Source: Streptomyces sp. GSL17-111
GTDB taxonomy: Bacteria > Actinomycetota > Actinomycetes > Streptomycetales > Streptomycetaceae
Assembly: GCF_037911585.1 (NCBI RefSeq)
Contig: NZ_JBAJNS010000001.1
Span: forward strand, 4,821,501-4,885,500
DNA: 64,000 nucleotides
Reading direction: 5' to 3'
The position numbers and the translations under genes were made by a program. The notes under the pieces are model-generated. The model did no database searches and was not told the origin of the DNA. It was given only the letters and a program-made list of their open reading frames with translations. Position 1 is the first letter of the stretch; every line of letters starts with the position of its first letter. Below, one piece after another: positions 52,122 to 60,409 of the stretch.

Positions 52122-52881
52122 GTGCGGTCTTCCTCGCTGCCAGGCGGGTGATGAATGCGTGGGAGTCGGCGAATATGCGCTCCGCGTCGTGGTCCAGTGT
52201 GGCGACGTGGTAGCTGTTCTCCAACACGGTCTCCGTCACATCGGTGGACGAGACGGACCGCAGGATCAGCGCCGAGTCCGACGGCGGCACGACGTGGTCC
52301 ACCCGGCTGTGCATCACCAGGAGCGGCTGGGTGACCTGCGGCAGCTCGCCCCGCGTCAGCCGGAAGAAGGCGCGCAGGGAGTGCGCGGCGTGCAGCGGCA
52401 CCCGTGCGTAGCCGATCTCCTCGGGCCCCTCCTTGCGGATGTCGCTGGTGATGCCCCGCGTCGAGCGGACGAGGTGGCGCAGGACCGGCAGGGCGTAGCC
52501 CTGGAGCCGGGGGAACGTCATGCCGGGGTTGACGACGGTGATGCCGCTGATCGCGTCGCCGTGCCGGGCCGCCAGCCGCAGGGCCAGGGCGCCGCCCATG
52601 GACAGGCCGCCGACGAAGACCTGGCGGCAGCGCCGCCGCAGCAGGTGCAGCTCGTGGTCGAGCGCCGCGTACCAGTCCTGCCAGCCGGTGACGGCCATGT
52701 CCTCCCAGCGGGTGCCGTGCCCCGGCAGCAGCGGAACGCTCACGCTCAGCCCCTGGTCGGCGAGGTACTGCCCCCAGGGGCGTACCGACTGCGGGGCGCC
52801 GGTGAAGCCGTGGCTGATGAGGACGCCGATCTCGTCGGAGCCGTCGTGACGCATCGGCTCGCACCCGGGAAGCAACGGCAC
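52108..52881 (-). CDS. alpha/beta hydrolase, carboxylesterase-like
   Basis: Serine hydrolase of 257 aa. HGFTGAPQSVRPWG holds the oxyanion site, GLSMGGALALRLA the nucleophile Ser, HSRVDHVVPP the Asp and NSYHVATLDHD the His. The layout matches Est30-type carboxylesterases and bacterial monoacylglycerol lipases. GTG at 52881 with GGAGAACC upstream. Divergent from plsC, so both genes may serve lipid metabolism. Confidence 0.9.
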   Translation of the reverse strand: MPLLPGCEPMRHDGSDEIGVLISHGFTGAPQSVRPWGQYLADQGLSVSVPLLPGHGTRWEDMAVTGWQDWYAALDHELHLLRRRCRQVFVGGLSMGGALALRLAARHGDAISGITVVNPGMTFPRLQGYALPVLRHLVRSTRGITSDIRKEGPEEIGYARVPLHAAHSLRAFFRLTRGELPQVTQPLLVMHSRVDHVVPPSDSALILRSVSSTDVTETVLENSYHVATLDHDAERIFADSHAFITRLAARKTARDGT

Positions 52882-53030
52882 GGTGGTTCTCCATTCGGGG
52901 CACACGTGGAGCCTTGAGGGGGTCCTGCCACCCTACGCGCACGTACCGGCACCGGGTAGTCCGGTACGCCCGGCGGACGGCGCTCGGGGGCGGGATAAGG
53001 TGCTGGACGTCGACACAGGAGGTTCCCGGG

Positions 53031-53846
53031 TTGTTGTACGGAGCGATGAAGGTCTCCATCGGAGGGTCGCTGAAGCTTGCCTTCCGCCCCTGGGTGGAGG
53101 GCCTTGAGCATGTCCCGTCCGAGGGGCCGGCGATCCTCGCCAGCAACCACCTGTCCTTCTCGGACTCCTTCTTCCTGCCCGCCGTGCTGGACCGCAAGGT
53201 CACCTTCGTGGCCAAGGCGGAGTACTTCACCACCCCCGGGATCAAGGGACGGTTGACGGCCGCGTTCTTCAAGGGCGTCGGCCAGCTCCCGGTGGACCGG
53301 TCCGGTGCGCGTGGCGCGGCCGAGGCGGCGATCAGGAGCGGCGTGGAGGTCCTGGAGGGCGGCGGCCTCTTCGGCATCTACCCCGAGGGCACCCGGTCCC
53401 CCGACGGGCGGCTGTACCGGGGCAAGCCCGGCGGGCTGGCGCGGATCGCGCTCGCCACCGGGGCTCCCGTGATCCCCGTCGCGATGATCGACACGGAGAA
53501 GATCCAGCCGCCCGGCAAGGTCGTTCCCAAGCTCATGCGGCCCGGCATCCGCATCGGGAAGCCGCTGGACTTCAGCCGCTACCAGGGGATGGAGGGGGAC
53601 CGCTTCATCCAGCGTTCGCTGACCGACGAGGTCATGTACGAGATCATGAAGCTCTCCGGCCAGGAGTACGTGGACATGTACGCCACGGCCGCCAAGCGCC
53701 AGATCGCCGAGGCCGCCAAACGGGAGGCCGAGGAGGAGAAGGCGGCGAAGGCGGCGGCCAAGGAGGCCGCGCGGAAGGCGGACCGGCCCACCGGGCAGGA
53801 CGGGGCCGGGCAGGGCGAAACGGACCAGGGCGGCCACGCGGCCTGA
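53031..53846 (+). CDS. plsC: 1-acyl-sn-glycerol-3-phosphate acyltransferase
   Basis: Acyltransferase of 271 aa making phosphatidic acid. The catalytic HX4D box is NHLSFSD (near residue 45), and YPEGTRSPDGRLYRG binds glycerol phosphate. The C-terminal 60 residues are Lys/Ala/Glu-rich. The start is TTG at 53031 with AGGAGG eight bases upstream, reading MLYGAMK; the later ATG at 53046 has a poorly spaced site. Precedes macS by 20 bases. Confidence 0.93.
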   Translation: MLYGAMKVSIGGSLKLAFRPWVEGLEHVPSEGPAILASNHLSFSDSFFLPAVLDRKVTFVAKAEYFTTPGIKGRLTAAFFKGVGQLPVDRSGARGAAEAAIRSGVEVLEGGGLFGIYPEGTRSPDGRLYRGKPGGLARIALATGAPVIPVAMIDTEKIQPPGKVVPKLMRPGIRIGKPLDFSRYQGMEGDRFIQRSLTDEVMYEIMKLSGQEYVDMYATAAKRQIAEAAKREAEEEKAAKAAAKEAARKADRPTGQDGAGQGETDQGGHAA

Positions 53847-53866
53847 CGTCACCCGGGGGGGTATCG

Positions 53867-55171
53867 ATGACGGGCACGGAAGCACGGGGCGAGGGGCGCA
53901 CGCCCTCGGAAGTGGAGGGTGTGGCGGACGCCGGGACCGCGCGCGGGCGCGGTCGGCCGTGGTGGTCCCCGCGCATCGCCGGCGGGATGTCGGTGGAGGC
54001 CCCGCTGTGGCGCGCGCTCGCCGGGTACCGGGTGCTGACCAGCGCCTACGCCATCGCCGTCTTCAGCTGGAACAGCGACGCCTACGCCCGTCCGCTGCCC
54101 GGCGCCGTGTACCTGGCCGTCCTCGCGCTGTGGACGCTGGCCACCCTCGGCCACGTCTCCTCGGCCGAGCGCTGCACGCCGCGCTTCCTCGCCGCCGACC
54201 TGGCCGTCGCGCTGACCGGCGTCCTCATCACGCCGCTGGCCGACACGCGGGACGCCGTGGGGCCGACGCTGCCCTCCGTGTGGGTGGCGGGCGCGGTGCT
54301 GGCGTTCGCGATCAAGGGCGGCTGGCGCTGGGCGACGGCGGCCTCCCTGATCATCGGCGCGGCCAACGTCGTCGAACGCGGTGAACTGTCACGGGACACG
54401 GTCCACAACATCCTGCTCGTCACCGTCGCCAGCATCGGCATCGGCTACGTCGTCGAGGTGGCCCGCGTCTCCGAGCGCACGCTCGCCGAGGCGCTGCGCA
54501 TCGAGGCCGCGACCCGGGAACGGGAGCGGCTGGCCCGCGACATCCACGACAGCGTCCTCCAGGTCCTGGCCATGGTGCAGCGCCGGGGCTCCGCGCTCGG
54601 CGGTGAGGCGGCGGAGCTGGGCCGGCTGGCCGGTGAGCAGGAGGTGGCGCTGCGCTCGCTCGTCTCCGGCGGCCCGGGCCCACAGCCGCCCGCGTCACCG
54701 CCCGCGTCACCGCCCGCAGGGCGGTTGCCCGGGCCCCGGCGGAGCCCGCGGCCCCCGTCCGGTCCGGCACCGGACGGCGGGCCGGTCGACCTCCGGTCGC
54801 TGCTCGCCCCGCACGCGGGTCACCGGGTCACCCTCGCCGAACCGGGAGCCCCCGTGCTGCTGCCCCCGCGGACCGCGCGGGCCGTCGCCGCCGCCGTCAC
54901 CGCCGCCCTGGACAACGTCCGGCGGCACGCGGGCGCGCAGGCCCGCGCGTGGGTCCTGCTGGAGGACGAGCCGGACGCCGTCCTCGTGACCGTCCGGGAC
55001 GACGGCCCCGGCATCCCCGCCGGACGACTCGCGGCGGCCGAGGCGGAGGGCCGGATGGGTGTGTCACTCTCGATCCGGGGACGGCTGCGGGAGCTGGGCG
55101 GCAGCGCGGAGGTCCTCACGATCCCCGGACAGGGGACGGAAGTTGAGCTGAAGGTGCCGAAACATGACTGA
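53867..55171 (+). CDS. macS: MacS-type sensor histidine kinase
   Basis: Sensor of 434 aa with five to six N-terminal membrane helices (about 48-200), a HisKA_3 dimerisation box ARDIHDSVLQVLAMVQRRG (His near 226), a Pro/Gly-rich insertion (about 270-305) and a C-terminal ATPase domain with VRDDGPGIP. It overlaps macR by eight bases. In S. coelicolor MacRS affects development and antibiotic production. Confidence 0.9.
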   Translation: MTGTEARGEGRTPSEVEGVADAGTARGRGRPWWSPRIAGGMSVEAPLWRALAGYRVLTSAYAIAVFSWNSDAYARPLPGAVYLAVLALWTLATLGHVSSAERCTPRFLAADLAVALTGVLITPLADTRDAVGPTLPSVWVAGAVLAFAIKGGWRWATAASLIIGAANVVERGELSRDTVHNILLVTVASIGIGYVVEVARVSERTLAEALRIEAATRERERLARDIHDSVLQVLAMVQRRGSALGGEAAELGRLAGEQEVALRSLVSGGPGPQPPASPPASPPAGRLPGPRRSPRPPSGPAPDGGPVDLRSLLAPHAGHRVTLAEPGAPVLLPPRTARAVAAAVTAALDNVRRHAGAQARAWVLLEDEPDAVLVTVRDDGPGIPAGRLAAAEAEGRMGVSLSIRGRLRELGGSAEVLTIPGQGTEVELKVPKHD

Positions 55172-55883
55172 CTCCCGGAGCGGGACGGCCGCAGCACCCG
55201 TGCGGGTGATGGTCGTCGACGACCACCCGATGTGGCGCGACGCCGTCGCCCGCGACCTCGCGGCGGCCGGGTTCGACGTCGTCGCGACCGCCGGGGACGG
55301 CCCGCAGGCCGTCCGCCGGGCCGAGGCGGTGCGGCCCGACGTCCTCGTCCTCGACCTCAACCTGCCCGGTCTGCCCGGTGTGGAGGTCTGCCGGCGGCTG
55401 GTGGGGGAGGGCTCCGCGCTGCGGGTCCTCGTCCTGTCGGCGAGCGGCGAGCACGCCGACGTGCTGGAGGCGGTCAAGTCCGGCGCGACCGGGTACCTGG
55501 TCAAGTCCGCCGGCCCCGAGGAGCTGATCGAGGCGGTCCGGCGCACCGCCGTCGGCGACCCCGTCTTCACCCCCGGCCTGGCCGGGCTGGTGCTCGGCGA
55601 GTACCGGCGGCTGGCCGGGGAGGCCGGGGAGGCCGGGGAGGCCGGTGCGGGCGCGACGGCGCGCGGGGCGGACGGCCCCGAGACCCCGCACCTCACGGAG
55701 CGGGAGACGGAGGTGCTGCGGCTGGTCGCCAAGGGCCTGTCGTACAAGCAGATCGCCGAGCGTCTGGTGATCAGCCACCGCACCGTGCAGAACCACGTGC
55801 AGAACACCCTCGGCAAGCTCCAGCTCCACAACCGGGTGGAGCTGGTCCGCTATGCCATCGAGACCGGGCTCGACGACGCGTAG
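55164..55883 (+). CDS. macR: MacR-type response regulator (LuxR/NarL)
   Basis: Regulator of 239 aa. The receiver domain has VVDDHPMWRDAV and VLVLDLNLPGLPG (phosphoacceptor Asp), VLSASG and a Lys in GYLVKSAGP; the C-terminal LuxR helix-turn-helix is LTEREVEVLRLVAKG-like, then LVISHRTVQNHVQNTL. A Gly/Glu/Ala repeat links the domains. I saw no TGAGTAC-NN-GTACTCA site in the window. Confidence 0.92.
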   Translation: MTDSRSGTAAAPVRVMVVDDHPMWRDAVARDLAAAGFDVVATAGDGPQAVRRAEAVRPDVLVLDLNLPGLPGVEVCRRLVGEGSALRVLVLSASGEHADVLEAVKSGATGYLVKSAGPEELIEAVRRTAVGDPVFTPGLAGLVLGEYRRLAGEAGEAGEAGAGATARGADGPETPHLTERETEVLRLVAKGLSYKQIAERLVISHRTVQNHVQNTLGKLQLHNRVELVRYAIETGLDDA

Positions 55884-55930
55884 CGCCCGGTAACGTACCG
55901 TCGCGGAATCATCACAGAAGGGAGCACGGC

Positions 55931-56929
55931 ATGCGCGTCGGACTGCTCACCGGGGGGAGCGACTGCCCCGGGCTCAACGCGGTCATCCGGGCCGTCGTGC
56001 GCAAGGGCGTCCAGGACCACGGCGACACCTTCGTCGGGTTCCGGGACGGCTGGCGCGGCGTGCTCGTCGACGACGCGACGGAGCTGGGCATCACGGACGT
56101 GCGCGGCACCCTGCCGCGCGGCGGCACCATCCTCGGCTCCTCGCGCACCGACCCCCTCGCCCAGGCCGACGGCCCCGCGCGGGTGCGGGCGACCCTGGAG
56201 TCCCGTGGGCTGGACGGGCTCATCGTGATCGGCGGCATCCACACCCTCGGCGCGGCCGCCTCCCTCGCCGACGAGCACGGGCTGCCCTGCGTCGGCGTCC
56301 CGAAGACCATCGACAACGACGTCTCCCGCACGGACTACACCGTCGGCTTCGACACCGCCGTCACCGTCGCCACGGAGACCATCGACCGCCTGCACACGAC
56401 GGCCGAGTCCCACAAACGGGTGCTGGTGGTGGAGGTGATGGGCCGCGAGAGCGGCTGGATCGCCACCTACGCGGGCCTGGCCGGCGGCGCGAACGGGGTG
56501 CTCATCCCCGAGTACCCCTTCGACCTGGAGCGGGTCTGCTCCTGGGTCACCTCCCGCTTCGGGGCCAGCTACGCCCCCATCGTCGTCGTCGCCGACAACG
56601 CCCGGCCCGCCGACACCACCGTCCGGCTCGGTGGCCTGTCCGGCATCGGCGAGTGGCTGGGCCGGGAGATCGAACGCCGCACCGGCCACGAGGCCCGCGC
56701 CACCGTGCTCGGACACATCCAGCGCGGCGGCACGCCCACGCCCTTCGACCGCTGGCTGGCCACCCGCTTCGGGCTGCACGCCATCGACGCCGTCCACGAC
56801 CGGGCCTGGGGGCGGATGGTCGCCCTGCACGGCACGGAGGTGACCCGCGTCCGCCTCGCCGACGCCGTCGCCGCCCCCAAGACCGTCGACCGGAGCCGGT
56901 ACGCCGAGAACGAGGTCTTCTTCGGCTGA
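55931..56929 (+). CDS. 6-phosphofructokinase homologue with altered active site
   Basis: PFK-A family protein of 332 aa. PKTIDNDV (near 124-131) with catalytic Asp, VEVMGRESGWIA and LGHIQRGGTPTPFDR are intact. However, the Mg-binding segment that normally reads GGDGS or GGE[DG]T reads GGIHT (residues 101-105), and the phosphate loop GGGD reads GGSD (Ser 10). Lys125 before TIDND is the PPi-type residue. It may be inactive, regulatory or use another substrate. ATG with GAAGGGAG upstream. Confidence 0.88.
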   Translation: MRVGLLTGGSDCPGLNAVIRAVVRKGVQDHGDTFVGFRDGWRGVLVDDATELGITDVRGTLPRGGTILGSSRTDPLAQADGPARVRATLESRGLDGLIVIGGIHTLGAAASLADEHGLPCVGVPKTIDNDVSRTDYTVGFDTAVTVATETIDRLHTTAESHKRVLVVEVMGRESGWIATYAGLAGGANGVLIPEYPFDLERVCSWVTSRFGASYAPIVVVADNARPADTTVRLGGLSGIGEWLGREIERRTGHEARATVLGHIQRGGTPTPFDRWLATRFGLHAIDAVHDRAWGRMVALHGTEVTRVRLADAVAAPKTVDRSRYAENEVFFG

Positions 56930-56932
56930 TCC

Positions 56933-56966
56933 CGGCGCCGGCGCGGACGGGTCCGCTCCGGCGCCG
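56933..56966. terminator. bidirectional terminator between the PFK homologue and the anthranilate synthase
   Basis: A 16-bp stem with one mismatch (56933-56948 with 56951-56966), between convergent genes. Confidence 0.7.
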
Positions 56967-57008
56967 CACCCGGACGCGTCCGCCCCTCAGCCCTTCCCGC
57001 AGCCGCCC

Positions 57009-58928
57009 CTACACCCGCACCGACGCCAGGAGTTCGGTGACGATCGCCGAACCCGCCGACGTGAGCACCGACTCCGGGTGGAACTGCACCCCCGCGAAGC
57101 CCGGACCACGCAGCGCGTGCACGTCGCCGGTGCGCGCGTCCCGGCTCAGCTCGACGCCGTCCAGCGCCAGCCGCTCGGCCACGGACGCGTCGCAGCGGGC
57201 GGTGAAGGAGTTGTAGAAGCCGACCGTGCGGGACCGCCCGAACAGCTCGATGCGCTCCTGCGCCCCCTGCAACGGCACCTCCTTGCGGACCAGCTCCAGC
57301 CCCAGCTCCGCCGCGAGCAGCTCCTGGCCCAGGCACACCCCGAGCACGCCGTGCGGGTGCCCGCGCAGCAGCTCACCGGCGAGCGACCGCAGGAACCGCA
57401 TCTTCGCGTGCCCGGAGTCCGACGGGTCGCCCGGTCCGGGCCCGAGGACGACCGGGCCCCGGTGGCCGAGGGCGGACTCCCGCACCCCCGGCTCGTCGAA
57501 CCGCCGCACCGCAACGTCCAGGCCCGTGAAGCGCAGCAGGTGGGCCAGCATCGAGGTGAACGTGTCCTCCGCGTCGATCACCAGCGCCGTCCCGCGCAGC
57601 GGGCCGCGCTCCTCCTCGGTCCGCATCCGCAGCCAGAACGGGGCGAGGTCCGCCCGCCGCCGCGCCAGCGCGGCCCGCACGCGCGGATCGTCCGCCAGCC
57701 GGACCTCCGGGCCCTCCGGACGGGGGCGTCCGGCCCGGACGCCGAGCGCCGTCAGCACCCCGGCGGCCTTCGCGTGCGTCTCCGCGACCTCGCTCGCCGG
57801 GTCGGAGTCGCGGACGAGCGTGGCGCCCACCGGCACCCGCAGCCGTCCGCTCGCCGCGTCGATCTCGGCCGTGCGGATGAGGATGGGGGAGTCCAGCGTC
57901 TGCGCCCCGCCCGCGTCCCGGCCCAGCAGCGCCAGCGCCCCCGCGTAGTAGCGTCGGCCGCCGCTCTCGTAGCGCCGGATCACCCGGCAGGCGTTCTCCA
58001 CCGGGCTGCCGGTGACGGTCGCCGCGAACATCGTCTCGCGCAGCACCTCGCGGGCGTCCAGCGTGCTGCGGCCGCGCAACTCGTACTCGGTGTGGGCCAG
58101 ATGGGCCATCTCCTTGAGTCGGGGGCCGACCACCACCCCACCCATGTCGCCGACCGTGCACATCATCTTGAGCTCCTCGTCGACGACCATCGACAGCTCC
58201 GCCGTCTCCTTGCCGTCCGCCAGGAACTCCAGCAGCCCCTCGGCACCAGGCCCTTCGGCCGGATAGCGGTAGGTGCCGCTGATGGGGTTCATCACCACCG
58301 TGCCGCCGCTCATCCGCACGTGCACCTCGGGGCTCGCCCCGACCAGCGTCCGCTCCCCGGTGTGCACGACGAAGGTCCAGTACGCGCCGCGCTCCCCGGC
58401 CAGCAGCCGGCGGAACAGGGCCAGCGCGTCCCGTGGCCCGTACTTGGCGCCGTGGGGGCCGTCGCCGGTGCGGTCGTGGGCACGCTCGACGAAGCCCTCG
58501 AACGTCCGGCGCACGACGAAGTTGGCGCCCTCGCCCGTCCCGATCTCGTCCCGCACGACGCGCCGCACCACCTCCTCGTAGGTGGCGTCGTCCACGTCGA
58601 ACGCCCCGTCCCGCACGTGCACCGGGTGGGCGGGCAGGGCCGCCATCGCCTCCGCGACGGGCACCTCGTGGCGTTTCCGGGGCACCAGCACGCTGAGCGG
58701 CGTCCCGTCGTCGGCGACGCTGAACCCGCGCTCCCTGATCTGCCGGAAGGGGACGAGCGCCAGCGCGCCGAGGCCGTCGTCCGGGATCTCGGCCAGCCGC
58801 TCGACCTCCCGGACCTCCCCGACGAGCACCTCCACCACGTCCCGCTCCAGCCCCGGCGTCCTGCGGCGCAGCAGCGCGAAGGGGCGGGCGTGCCCGTCGA
58901 GCTCGTCGAGCAGTCTCTCGATCACCAT
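57009..58928 (-). CDS. fused anthranilate synthase (TrpE-TrpG)
   Basis: Protein of 639 aa joining both subunits of anthranilate synthase. The chorismate-binding part (about 1-430) has NPISGTYRYP, DEELKMMCTVGD and ETMFAATVTGSPVENACRVI. The C-terminal glutaminase has Cys near 532 (GVCLGQE) and His-Glu near 617-619 (QFHPES). The WWW leader peptide upstream identifies the tryptophan pathway rather than a phenazine or antibiotic route. ATG with GGAAGGAAG upstream. Confidence 0.94.
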   Translation of the reverse strand: MVIERLLDELDGHARPFALLRRRTPGLERDVVEVLVGEVREVERLAEIPDDGLGALALVPFRQIRERGFSVADDGTPLSVLVPRKRHEVPVAEAMAALPAHPVHVRDGAFDVDDATYEEVVRRVVRDEIGTGEGANFVVRRTFEGFVERAHDRTGDGPHGAKYGPRDALALFRRLLAGERGAYWTFVVHTGERTLVGASPEVHVRMSGGTVVMNPISGTYRYPAEGPGAEGLLEFLADGKETAELSMVVDEELKMMCTVGDMGGVVVGPRLKEMAHLAHTEYELRGRSTLDAREVLRETMFAATVTGSPVENACRVIRRYESGGRRYYAGALALLGRDAGGAQTLDSPILIRTAEIDAASGRLRVPVGATLVRDSDPASEVAETHAKAAGVLTALGVRAGRPRPEGPEVRLADDPRVRAALARRRADLAPFWLRMRTEEERGPLRGTALVIDAEDTFTSMLAHLLRFTGLDVAVRRFDEPGVRESALGHRGPVVLGPGPGDPSDSGHAKMRFLRSLAGELLRGHPHGVLGVCLGQELLAAELGLELVRKEVPLQGAQERIELFGRSRTVGFYNSFTARCDASVAERLALDGVELSRDARTGDVHALRGPGFAGVQFHPESVLTSAGSAIVTELLASVRV

Positions 58929-58979
58929 CGGTCTTCTTCCTTCCGTGCCCGGAGGAGGAAGCGACCCGTGCCGTCAACG

Positions 58980-59010
58980 CGCGAAGGCCGCCCCTCGGGC
59001 GGCCTTCGCG
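58980..59010 (-). terminator. trp attenuator hairpin
   Basis: A 14-bp perfect stem (58980-58993 with 58997-59010) and 3-base loop, between leader peptide and gene, placed to stop transcription when Trp is plentiful. Confidence 0.8.
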
Positions 59011-59032
59011 TCTGGTCCTGGGGTACGCGCAG

Positions 59033-59089
59033 TCAGGTGGCCGCCGGATGAGCGGGCCACCACCAGTCGGTGTGCGTCTGCGCGAACAT
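59033..59089 (-). CDS. trpL: trp leader peptide
   Basis: Eighteen codons reading MFAQTHTDWWWPAHPAAT, with three consecutive Trp codons; stop at 59033-59035. It lies 22 bases before the attenuator hairpin. Stalling at Trp codons when charged tRNA-Trp is short would prevent the terminator, by the known attenuation mechanism. Confidence 0.9.
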   Translation of the reverse strand: MFAQTHTDWWWPAHPAAT

Positions 59090-59215
59090 GCCCGCACCCT
59101 ACCGTCCGCCGCCGACCGGACGCGGGACGCGTCCGCATCCCGGTCGGCCCGGCGTGTTTGACCTGTGGGGATGCGGCAAACCGAGACGGAACGGATCGCG
59201 ACGGAAGGCGTGAGG

Positions 59216-60160
59216 ATGAGCGAGGACACCGGCGGCAGCACGATGCGGGCGATGACCTACGACCGGTTCGGCGGAACCGAGGTCCTGTCCGGGACGCGGC
59301 AGCCACGGCCCAGGGTGGCCCCGGGGGAGGTGCTCGTGCGGGTGCGCTGCGCGGCGGTCAACCCGGTCGACTGGAAGATCATGTCCGGGGGCCTGAAGGA
59401 CATGATCGACACGGTCTTCCCCGTCGTCCCCGGGTGGGACGTCGCGGGCGTCGTCGAGCAGGTGGGCATCGACGTGCCCGAGTGCGCGGTCGGCGACGAG
59501 GTGATCGCCTACGCCCGCAAGGACCACGTGCACGGCGGCACCTTCGCGGAGTACGTCTCCGTACCCGTGCGCTGCCTGGCGCCCCGGCCGACCGCGCTCT
59601 CCTGGGAGCAGTCGGCGGGGCTGCCGCTGGCCGGGCTCACCGCCTACCAGACCCTCGTCCGCCTCGGCACCGGGGAGGGCGACACCGTCCTGATCCACAA
59701 CGCGGCCGGGGGTGTGGGGTCGCTCGCCGTGCAGATCGCGCGGACCCTCGGCGCCCGGGTCATCGGCACGGCCTCGCCGGCCAACCACGACCGGCTGCGG
59801 GAGCTGGGTGCCGAGCCCGTCGCCTACGGCGAGGGGCTGGTCGAGCGGGTCCGTGCCCTCGCCCCGGAGGGCGCCGACGTCGTAGCCGACTTCGTCGGCG
59901 GTGTCCTCGACGCGACCGTGGGCGCCCTGGCCGAGGGCGGCCGGCACGCCTCCGTCGCCGACCCCGCCGTCCTGGAGCGGGGCGGGCAGTGGATGTGGGT
60001 GCGGCCCAGCCGGGCGGACCTCAGCGCCCTCGCCGCGCTGGCCGACGAGGGGCGGCTGACCGTCCCGGTGGCCGAGGTCTTCCCCCTCGACCGGCTGGCC
60101 GAGGCCTTCGCGCTGAACCAGGCGGGCCACACCCCCGGGAAGATCGTCGTCGTTCCCTGA
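59216..60160 (+). CDS. MDR family NADP-dependent oxidoreductase
   Basis: Zinc-free medium-chain reductase of 314 aa, quinone-oxidoreductase-like. VNPVDWKIMSGG near 45, GWDVAGVVEQVG, and the nucleotide motif NAAGGVGSLAVQIARTLGARVIGTA near 160. The start is ATG at 59216 with GGAAGG upstream; two upstream starts are possible. The neighbouring trp genes are divergent; rox lies 249 bases downstream. Confidence 0.9.
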   Translation: MSEDTGGSTMRAMTYDRFGGTEVLSGTRQPRPRVAPGEVLVRVRCAAVNPVDWKIMSGGLKDMIDTVFPVVPGWDVAGVVEQVGIDVPECAVGDEVIAYARKDHVHGGTFAEYVSVPVRCLAPRPTALSWEQSAGLPLAGLTAYQTLVRLGTGEGDTVLIHNAAGGVGSLAVQIARTLGARVIGTASPANHDRLRELGAEPVAYGEGLVERVRALAPEGADVVADFVGGVLDATVGALAEGGRHASVADPAVLERGGQWMWVRPSRADLSALAALADEGRLTVPVAEVFPLDRLAEAFALNQAGHTPGKIVVVP

Positions 60161-60175
60161 CGCCGAGCGGGCGCA

Positions 60176-60226
60176 CCCGCACATGGCAGGGGCCCGCACG
60201 TGACAAAAGCCCGCACATGACAAAAG
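60176..60226 (+). repeat. three 17-bp direct repeats upstream of rox
   Basis: CCCGCACATGGCAGGGG (60176-60192), CCCGCACGTGACAAAAG (60193-60209) and CCCGCACATGACAAAAG (60210-60226) run head to tail; the core CCCGCAC[AG]TG[AG]CA is shared. Confidence 0.8.
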
Positions 60227-60251
60227 CAAGGAGGCTTCCCGCTCTCCTTGC
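60226..60251 (+). terminator. 8-bp stem loop, possible terminator of the oxidoreductase gene
   Basis: GCAAGGAG (60226-60233) and CTCCTTGC (60244-60251) with a 10-base loop; it begins inside the last direct repeat. Confidence 0.4.
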
Positions 60252-60269
60252 CATGCTCAACGTATAGCG

Positions 60270-60300
60270 CACCGGGGGCCTTGCGGCAAGGCCCCCGGTG
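60270..60300 (+). promoter_or_regulatory. rifamycin-associated element (RAE)
   Basis: Perfect inverted repeat with 15-base arms, CACCGGGGGCCTTGC and GCAAGGCCCCCGGTG, about one central G. It contains the conserved RAE core (GGGGC[CT]TTGCGGCAAGGCCCC type) known upstream of rifampicin-inactivating genes in actinomycetes. It lies 109 bases before the rox start. Confidence 0.88.
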
Positions 60301-60409
60301 TGGCGCAGAATCTCCAGCCGACACCGGAAACCACGGGAATCGGCCCTTCATCCGCATTCATATGTTTGATGGCGGTATGGCCGAACCCGCTTTCTCATCA
60401 GGGGGATTC

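Noticed and set aside
57009..58928. Fused anthranilate synthase considered as a phenazine or antibiotic gene
   Set aside because: The WWW leader and attenuator point to primary Trp synthesis, and no secondary-metabolite genes adjoin.
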